7,540 nt of DNA from DASPKO01 sp035628055 (GTDB taxonomy: Bacteria > Planctomycetota > Phycisphaerae > Phycisphaerales > UBA1924). Both the position numbers and the translations under genes were made by a program. Within the stretch, counting starts at the first letter, position 1. Each line of letters starts with the position of its first letter. The stretch lies in assembly GCA_035628055.1 (NCBI GenBank), contig DASPKO010000215.1, positions 1 through 7,540 on the forward strand, in the 5' to 3' direction. Positions 1-4,509 of this stretch are shown here, piece after piece. The notes beneath the pieces are model-generated. The model was not told the DNA's origin and made no database searches. It worked only from the letters and a program-made list of their open reading frames with translations.

Positions 1-106
1 CCGGGCCTTCGTGCACGATGAGACATCCGGGCAGCGCGCCCGCGCCGGCGAGCCCGAGCACGAACAGGGCGATTCCGCGACCACCCCGCGAGAGCCGACA
101 GGTCAT
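1..106 (-). CDS. Putative lipoprotein, N-terminal part only (runs off the left edge)
   Basis: Read leftward from ATG 106-104, this frame stays open to the window edge and encodes 35 residues that look like a lipoprotein signal peptide. Basic residues (R4, R7, R10) are followed by a hydrophobic stretch from about I12 to L25 and then a lipobox-like L25-P26-G27-C28. Signal peptidase II would cut before C28, which would be lipidated, and the protein would be anchored in the cell envelope. Proline at -2 is unusual for a lipobox, although the G-C junction is normal. A GGAG Shine-Dalgarno sequence (complement of 115-118) sits 8 nt before the ATG, which supports the start. The gene is divergent from rsmG. 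Only the leader and about seven mature residues are visible, so no function can be assigned. The alternative is a chance GC-rich frame, but signal peptide plus ribosome site together make a real gene more likely. Confidence 0.7.
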   Translation of the reverse strand, partial: MTCRLSRGGRGIALFVLGLAGAGALPGCLIVHEGP

Positions 107-206
107 GGCATTGTCTCCGGTGGGGCCCCGGTGGGATCGACCCCGCGGAGATCGTACAGTGTGCGCTCCCTCCCGGGCGCGCCACGCTCGGGCTCATCCG
201 GTCGTC
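107..206. promoter_or_regulatory. Divergent intergenic region between the lipoprotein gene and rsmG
   Basis: This 100-bp gap must hold the promoters of both divergent genes. Visible elements are the minus-strand GGAG at 115-118; a direct repeat CCGGTGGG at 117-124 and 128-135, offset by 11 bp or about one helical turn; and a plus-strand GGAG at 147-150 placed 8 nt before an in-frame GTG at 159. TACAGT at 155-160 resembles a -10 box for rsmG but has no convincing -35 partner. None of these can be proved from sequence alone. Confidence 0.35.
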
Positions 207-1040
207 ATGCTGGAACCGCCCGAAGCATTTCTGCGCGCCGCCAACGACCTCGGGATCGAGTTCGACGCGGGCGATCTCGACCGTCTGGGGCGGTTTCTCG
301 GGCTGATGCTCGAGACCAATCGGACGCACAACCTGACGGCGATCACGGACCCTTCCGAGGCGTGGACGCGGCACATCCTCGACGCGCTGACGCTGGTCCC
401 GCTCGTGCTGAGCGTGACGGAGGGCGCCGATCCGATCGATCGGGGTGAGCCGGTGGCCGGAGCCGCTGGCGAGGCCGCGGCTGACGTGAGCCCTGCGGAG
501 GCGGACGTGGCGCTCATCGACGTCGGCTCGGGCGGGGGCGTGCCGGGGGTTCCGCTGGCGATCGTGCTGCCGCGGGTCCGGGTCACTCTGCTGGAGCCCA
601 CGGGGAAGAAGGCGGACTTTCTCGCGGCGGCGGCGGCGGAGCTGGGGCTCGGGAACGTGGCGGTGCTCCGTGCGCGCGCCGAGCGGGTCGGGCAGGACCA
701 CCGGGGACACCGCGAGCGGTACGACGTGGCGACCGCGCGGGCGCTGGGACACCTGGCGGTGGTCGCCGAGCTGACGGTGCCGCTGGTGCGCCCCGGCGGT
801 CTGGTGCTGGCCGTGAAGGGGGCCAAGGCGGACCGGGAGGTCGAGGAGAGCGGCAAGGCGATCGGTCTGCTGGGCGCCCGGCACGTAGAGACGGTGCCGA
901 CGCCGACGGGCCGGATCGTGGTGCTGGAGAAGGCGGGGCGCACGCCGAGGCTGTACCCGAGGAGCGACGGGGAACCGAAGCGGAGGCCGCTGGGGGTGGT
1001 GGCCACGGGGCGCGGCCCGAATAGCGTTCCGGGCGTATGA
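207..1040 (+). CDS. rsmG: 16S rRNA (guanine-527-N7)-methyltransferase RsmG
   Basis: RsmG (GidB) uses S-adenosylmethionine to methylate N7 of G527 in 16S rRNA in the cytoplasm; its loss gives low-level streptomycin resistance in several bacteria. The 277-residue product shows the family N-terminus (NLTAITDPSEAWTRHILDAL, residues 42-61), the SAM-binding motif I (IDVGSGGGVPGVPLAI, 104-119), the ATARAL segment (176-181), a VKGAK strand (203-207) and the late TPRLYPR...PKRRPL signature (247-262). Typical members have about 210-240 residues. The excess is a 30-odd-residue acidic, alanine-rich insertion at about 69-99 and a 15-residue tail. I chose ATG 207 because it matches where the family usually begins, but it has no clear ribosome site. 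In-frame GTG 159, preceded by GGAG at 8 nt, is a serious alternative adding 16 residues. The stop overlaps the helicase start, so the two genes are probably co-transcribed. Confidence 0.93.
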   Translation: MLEPPEAFLRAANDLGIEFDAGDLDRLGRFLGLMLETNRTHNLTAITDPSEAWTRHILDALTLVPLVLSVTEGADPIDRGEPVAGAAGEAAADVSPAEADVALIDVGSGGGVPGVPLAIVLPRVRVTLLEPTGKKADFLAAAAAELGLGNVAVLRARAERVGQDHRGHRERYDVATARALGHLAVVAELTVPLVRPGGLVLAVKGAKADREVEESGKAIGLLGARHVETVPTPTGRIVVLEKAGRTPRLYPRSDGEPKRRPLGVVATGRGPNSVPGV

Positions 1041-3148
1041 CGGCTCCCAGCGCTCTCCTTCAACCCGGCGGCCCGATCGCCGAGGCCCTCGCGGCCGCGG
1101 GGACCAGCTTCGAATCGCGCCCGCAGCAGGCCGGGATGGCGGCCGCCGTCGCCCGGGCGCTGGAAGAGCGCTCGCAGCTCCTGGTCGAGGCCGGCACGGG
1201 CACGGGCAAGTCGTTCGCGTACCTGGTGCCGGCGATCCTGCGTTGCCTCTTGTTCGGCGAGCGCGTGGTCGTGGCGACCAACACGATCGCCCTGCAGGAG
1301 CAGCTCATGGCCAAGGACGTGCCGCTGCTGCACCGGACCGTGACGCGGTGGGGGCTCGAGGGCCTGGCCGGGAGCGACCCGGCCGAGCGCCTGCGCCCGG
1401 TGCTGGTCAAGGGCCGGGGGAACTATCTCTCGCTGCGCCGCCTGGAACTCGCCTCGCGCAAGCAGCTCTCGCTCCTGCCCGACGCGCCCTCGCGCCAGAC
1501 GTTGCACCAGATCGAGGACTGGGCCTACACGACCACGGACGGCTCGCTGGCGACGCTGGGGCCGCTGGAGCGGCCCGCGGTGTGGGACCGCGTGCAGTCG
1601 GACGCCGGAAACTGCATGGGCGCCAAGTGCCCGCAGCACCAGCGGTGCTTCTACCAGCGGGCCCGCAGGCAGATGGAGGAAGGCAACCTGCTGGTGTGCA
1701 ATCACGCCCTGTTCTTCGCCGACCTGGCCCTGCGGGCCCAGGGCGTGGCCCTGCTGCCGGACTACGACCACGTCATTCTGGACGAGGCGCACGGGATCGA
1801 GGACGTGGCCTCGGAACATTTCGGGCGCTCGCTCACCGAAGGCCGCGTGGGTCACCTGCTCGGGCTCCTCCACCAGCCGCACGGCGGCAAGGGGTACCTC
1901 CTCACGCTGAGGCTGGGCGAGGCGTCCGGCCTGGGGGCGGTCGAGGGTGCGCTCGACCTGGTGGCGCGGGCTCAGGACGCGGCGCGCCAGATGTTCGCCG
2001 ACCTGGCCCGGCTGGCCCGGCGGATGGAGGCCAGCGGCGGGCGCGTGCCGGTTCCCGAGGCCGTCGAGAACCCGCTCACGCCCGCGATGCGCGAGCTGGC
2101 CCTCCGCCTCAAGGGCCTGCGCGAGGCGGCCGCGGAGGAGGAGGACCGGTTCGAGCTGCAGTCGTACGCGGCGCGGGCCGCGGTCATTGCCGACGATGCG
2201 GAGGCCCTGGTGACCCAGAGCCTCCCCGGGAGTGTCTACTGGGTCGAATCGACCGACGCAGACCAGGACCCGGCAGGGGGGCGCGGGGCCCCCCGGCGCG
2301 GCCCGCGCGTGCGCCTCGCCTGCGCGCCCGTGGAGGTCGCCCCGCTTCTCCAGAAGCACCTCTTCGCGCCCGGCAAGGGGATCGTGCTCACCAGCGCCAC
2401 GCTGGCGACGCGGCAGATCGATCCCGAGGAGCACCCCGAGCGCGCCGAGACGGCCTTCGCGCACCTCAAGTCGCGCCTGGGCTGCGGCGAGGCGGCGGGC
2501 CTGCAGTTCGACAGCCCCTTCGACTACGCCCGCCAGGCCGAGCTCATTGTCGACGCCACGATGCCCTCCCCGCGCGGGGCCGCGGGGTCGGACCCGGCCT
2601 ATATCGAGGCCCTCTCCGACCGCATCGTCCGGCACGTGCGCCGGACGGAGGGCGGGGCGTTCGTCCTCTTCACCTCGTTCGCGGCGCTCTTCGCCGCCGC
2701 CGACGCCTGCGCTGATCGGCTGGCCTCGCTGCGGCTGCCGCTGCTGGTCCAGGGGCGGGGCGGGTCGCGCTCGCACCTGCTCGAGCGCTTCCGCGCCGAC
2801 GCCTCGAGCGTGCTCTTCGGGGCCGCCTCGTTCTGGCAGGGGGTTGACGTGCGCGGTTCGGCGCTGCGGAACGTCATCATCGCGCGGCTCCCCTTCGACC
2901 CCCCCGACCGCCCGCTCACGCAGGCCCGCCTGGACCTGATCAAGCAGCGGGGCGGCAACCCGTTCATGGAGGAGTCGCTCCCCCGGGCGGTGATCCGGTT
3001 CAAGCAGGGCTTCGGGCGACTGATCCGCTCCGCGACCGACACCGGGCAGGTGGTGGTGCTCGATCCGCGGCTGGTGACGGCCCGCTACGGGCGCGCGTTC
3101 GTCGAGGCCCTGCCGCCGGGCATCGCGGTGAACCTCATCGAGGAGTGA
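1037..3148 (+). CDS. dinG: DinG/XPD-family ATP-dependent DNA helicase
   Basis: This 703-residue superfamily 2 helicase resembles DinG, which unwinds DNA 5'-3' and resolves repair intermediates, R-loops and G-quadruplexes. Motifs in order: Q-motif region RPQQ (28-31), Walker A EAGTGTGKS (51-59, K58), DEAH box (249-252), SATL (453-456), FWQGVD (599-604) and motif VI QGFGRLIR (657-664). The iron-sulfur region has C193-x4-C198-x5-C204, the same spacing as the last three cluster ligands of E. coli DinG. The place of the first ligand, normally a cysteine in KGRGNYLC, is Ser132. C221, in the VCNHALF segment, is an extra cysteine nearby. A Gly/Arg/Pro-rich insertion lies near 407-426. Its ATG overlaps the rsmG stop (ATGA), with no strong ribosome site, which suggests translational coupling. 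A YoaA-like role is equally possible. Family assignment is secure; cluster binding is uncertain. Confidence 0.92.
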   Translation: MTAPSALLQPGGPIAEALAAAGTSFESRPQQAGMAAAVARALEERSQLLVEAGTGTGKSFAYLVPAILRCLLFGERVVVATNTIALQEQLMAKDVPLLHRTVTRWGLEGLAGSDPAERLRPVLVKGRGNYLSLRRLELASRKQLSLLPDAPSRQTLHQIEDWAYTTTDGSLATLGPLERPAVWDRVQSDAGNCMGAKCPQHQRCFYQRARRQMEEGNLLVCNHALFFADLALRAQGVALLPDYDHVILDEAHGIEDVASEHFGRSLTEGRVGHLLGLLHQPHGGKGYLLTLRLGEASGLGAVEGALDLVARAQDAARQMFADLARLARRMEASGGRVPVPEAVENPLTPAMRELALRLKGLREAAAEEEDRFELQSYAARAAVIADDAEALVTQSLPGSVYWVESTDADQDPAGGRGAPRRGPRVRLACAPVEVAPLLQKHLFAPGKGIVLTSATLATRQIDPEEHPERAETAFAHLKSRLGCGEAAGLQFDSPFDYARQAELIVDATMPSPRGAAGSDPAYIEALSDRIVRHVRRTEGGAFVLFTSFAALFAAADACADRLASLRLPLLVQGRGGSRSHLLERFRADASSVLFGAASFWQGVDVRGSALRNVIIARLPFDPPDRPLTQARLDLIKQRGGNPFMEESLPRAVIRFKQGFGRLIRSATDTGQVVVLDPRLVTARYGRAFVEALPPGIAVNLIEE

Positions 3149-3177
3149 GGGCCATCCCGCGCTCGCGCCCGGGCCGG

Positions 3178-3951
3178 CTAGGCCTTGAGCACGTCGGACT
3201 CCACCAGGCCGTCCTTGAGCCGCACGATCCGCTGGCAGCGCTGGCTGATGCGCTCGTCGTGGGTGACCATGATGATGGTCATCCCGCTCTCGTGCAGGCC
3301 CTTGATGAGTTCGAGGATCGCCTCGCCGGTCGCCGAGTCGAGGTTGCCGGTCGGTTCGTCGGCGAGCAGCACCACGGGCCGCGTCACCAGGGCGCGCGCG
3401 ATGGCCACGCGCTGCATCTGCCCGCCCGAGAGCTCGCTGGGGCGGTGCCCGAGCCGGTTCCCCAGGCCCACCTTGATGAGGGTTTCGACGGCCCGCCCCC
3501 GGCGGTCGGGCTTGCTGACGCCCTGGTAGAAGAGCGGGACCTCGACATTCTCCTCGATGGTCAGCTCGGGAATAAGGTTGAAGGCCTGGAAGACGAAGCC
3601 GATCTTGCGTCCCCGGAACAGGCTGAGCTCCTCGTCGCCCATCTTGGCGCAGTCACGTCCGTCGAGGAGGTAGGCCCCGCTGGTGGGGCGGTCGAGGCAG
3701 CCCAGCACGTTCATGACAGTGGACTTGCCCGATCCCGACGCCCCCATGATCGCGACGTATTGCCCGCGCGCGATGGAGATGTCCACGCCCCGCAGGGCCT
3801 CGGCCATCACCGACCCGTCCGGCTTGTAGTAGATCTTCCGGACGCCCACGAGCTCGGCGATCGCGCCGCCGGACGTGGCCGCATCGTCGGCCGCGGCGGC
3901 CTTGGCGTCGCGGGGTGTGGCGGGGCCGGGGGTTGCGAGGATGGCGCTCAC
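3178..3951 (-). CDS. ABC transporter ATP-binding protein, MacB/LolD type
   Basis: This 257-residue ATPase would power a MacB/LolD/YknY-type transporter at the inner face of the cytoplasmic membrane; such systems move lipoproteins, peptides or drugs. It shows Walker A GASGSGKS (70-77), Q-loop Q122 in FVFQAFNLIPELT, signature LSGGQ (174-178), Walker B VVLLADEP (193-200, E199), the family-typical ADEPTGNLD stretch (197-205) and switch histidine H231. The ATPase domain begins only at about residue 31, after an alanine-rich leader with no family resemblance. The GTG start is supported by a -10-like GGTACGCT exactly 7 nt upstream (same arrangement as ligA); a later start would remove the leader. 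No MacB/FtsX-type permease is fused or adjacent: the upstream neighbour is the STAS gene and the downstream one is the convergent helicase, so the membrane partner must lie elsewhere. The substrate cannot be told. Confidence 0.92.
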   Translation of the reverse strand: MSAILATPGPATPRDAKAAAADDAATSGGAIAELVGVRKIYYKPDGSVMAEALRGVDISIARGQYVAIMGASGSGKSTVMNVLGCLDRPTSGAYLLDGRDCAKMGDEELSLFRGRKIGFVFQAFNLIPELTIEENVEVPLFYQGVSKPDRRGRAVETLIKVGLGNRLGHRPSELSGGQMQRVAIARALVTRPVVLLADEPTGNLDSATGEAILELIKGLHESGMTIIMVTHDERISQRCQRIVRLKDGLVESDVLKA

Positions 3952-3958
3952 GGAGAAG

Positions 3959-3966
3959 AGCGTACC
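3959..3966 (-). promoter_or_regulatory. Putative -10 element GGTACGCT of the ABC ATPase gene
   Basis: On the minus strand GGTACGCT is followed by seven bases (CTTCTCC) and then the GTG start. TACGCT keeps the three key -10 positions (T, A and final T). No Shine-Dalgarno sequence lies between it and the start, so transcription would begin at or next to the start codon, giving a leaderless message. The identical 8-mer and spacing occur before ligA. No clear -35 box is visible. Confidence 0.45.
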
Positions 3967-4029
3967 ACCGGGACGCGTGCCGGTTGAGCTCGTGCCCGCG
4001 TTTCGCCGGAGCCGGGCCGCGCCGCCGGG

Positions 4030-4392
4030 TCAGCCGCCTCCCGCCTCTTCGAGCTGCAGGCTGGCCAGGGCGGTCACGGGGTCGGTGGCGAAGCGAAAGA
4101 CCTTGTCGAGCCCGGTGAGCATCATGACGGACCAGAGGTCGTCGCCGAGGGAGCAGAGCACGAGGGACCGGCCGATCTCGGTCATCCGCTTGCGCAGGCG
4201 CAGGAGCTGGGCCAGGTGCGAGCTGTTGAGGTGGCGCACGCCCGAGAAGTTGAGCACGACGCTGGGGGCCTCGGTGGCACCGGGGACGGTCTCGGCGGTC
4301 AGGCGGGCGAAGATCGCCGAGAGCTCCTCGGAGAGCTCGGGCTCGTCGGCCAGCTCGGCGATAACGATGGACTCGGACCACTGCGTCGGCAT
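4030..4392 (-). CDS. STAS-domain protein (anti-sigma factor antagonist-like)
   Basis: This 120-residue protein is essentially one STAS domain, the fold of SpoIIAA/RsbV anti-anti-sigma factors, which release a sigma factor or relay a signal when unphosphorylated at a conserved serine. The core runs from VVLNFSGVRHLNSSHLAQLL (45-64) through GRSLVLCSLGDDLWSVM (74-90) to the C-terminal helix. S57/S58 in LNSSHL align with the phosphorylated serine region of SpoIIAA (DSSGLG), so phosphoregulation is possible, although Asn56 replaces the usual Asp and His59 the Gly. No anti-sigma kinase, PP2C phosphatase or sigma factor is in the window, so the partner is unknown. It lies 78 bp upstream of the ABC ATPase on the same strand but each gene has its own promoter-like element. 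The ATG has no ribosome site and follows an extended -10-like TGCTAAACT by 9 nt. Confidence 0.82.
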   Translation of the reverse strand: MPTQWSESIVIAELADEPELSEELSAIFARLTAETVPGATEAPSVVLNFSGVRHLNSSHLAQLLRLRKRMTEIGRSLVLCSLGDDLWSVMMLTGLDKVFRFATDPVTALASLQLEEAGGG

Positions 4393-4401
4393 GGCGGGCC
4401 G

Positions 4402-4410
4402 AGTTTAGCA
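4402..4410 (-). promoter_or_regulatory. Putative extended -10 element of the STAS gene
   Basis: The minus strand reads TGCTAAACT, a TGn plus TAnnnT extended -10, ending 9 nt before the STAS ATG. It is the most AT-rich patch of a very GC-rich gap. The distance would put the transcription start within a few bases of the ATG, consistent with a leaderless message. No -35 box is evident. Confidence 0.35.
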
Positions 4411-4413
4411 GAC

Positions 4414-4439
4414 GCCGCGGGACATCGGGCCACCGCGGC
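4414..4439. repeat. 7-bp inverted repeat in the STAS/ligA divergent gap
   Basis: GCCGCGG (4414-4420) and CCGCGGC (4433-4439) are perfect reverse complements separated by 12 bp. Each arm also contains the palindrome CCGCGG, so the pair doubles as two copies of that site 18 bp apart. It lies between the two putative divergent -10 elements, where an operator would sit. In DNA this GC-rich a 7-bp match can arise by chance. Confidence 0.3.
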
Positions 4440-4494
4440 CGGCCGGGGCGTCGGAATCCGAACCGGAAGCGCGGGCGGCGCGCTGGCTCGGGCC

Positions 4495-4502
4495 GGTACG
4501 CT
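4495..4502 (+). promoter_or_regulatory. Putative -10 element GGTACGCT of ligA
   Basis: GGTACGCT is followed by seven bases (TCGCCCC) and then GTG 4510, the chosen ligA start. The same 8-mer with the same 7-nt spacing precedes the ABC ATPase gene on the other strand. There is no Shine-Dalgarno sequence, so a leaderless transcript is likely. No -35 box is recognised upstream. Confidence 0.45.
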
Positions 4503-4509
4503 TCGCCCC

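Noticed and set aside
194..2776. An 860-codon open frame on the minus strand across rsmG and the helicase
   Set aside because: It is antisense to two clearly homologous genes, is rich in Arg, Pro, Ala and Gly, and shows no motif. Long antisense frames are expected where codon third positions are nearly always G or C.
3149..3177. Bidirectional terminator in the 29-bp gap between the convergent helicase and ABC ATPase genes
   Set aside because: The gap is GC-rich with small palindromes such as GCCCGGGC, but I found no stable stem with a suitable loop or T-tract.
3178..4392. STAS protein plus ABC ATPase as an Mla-type lipid transport pair (MlaB/MlaF)
   Set aside because: The ATPase has the ADEPTGNLD and FQAFNLIPELT features of the MacB/LolD group rather than MlaF, and no MlaE- or MlaD-like gene is present.
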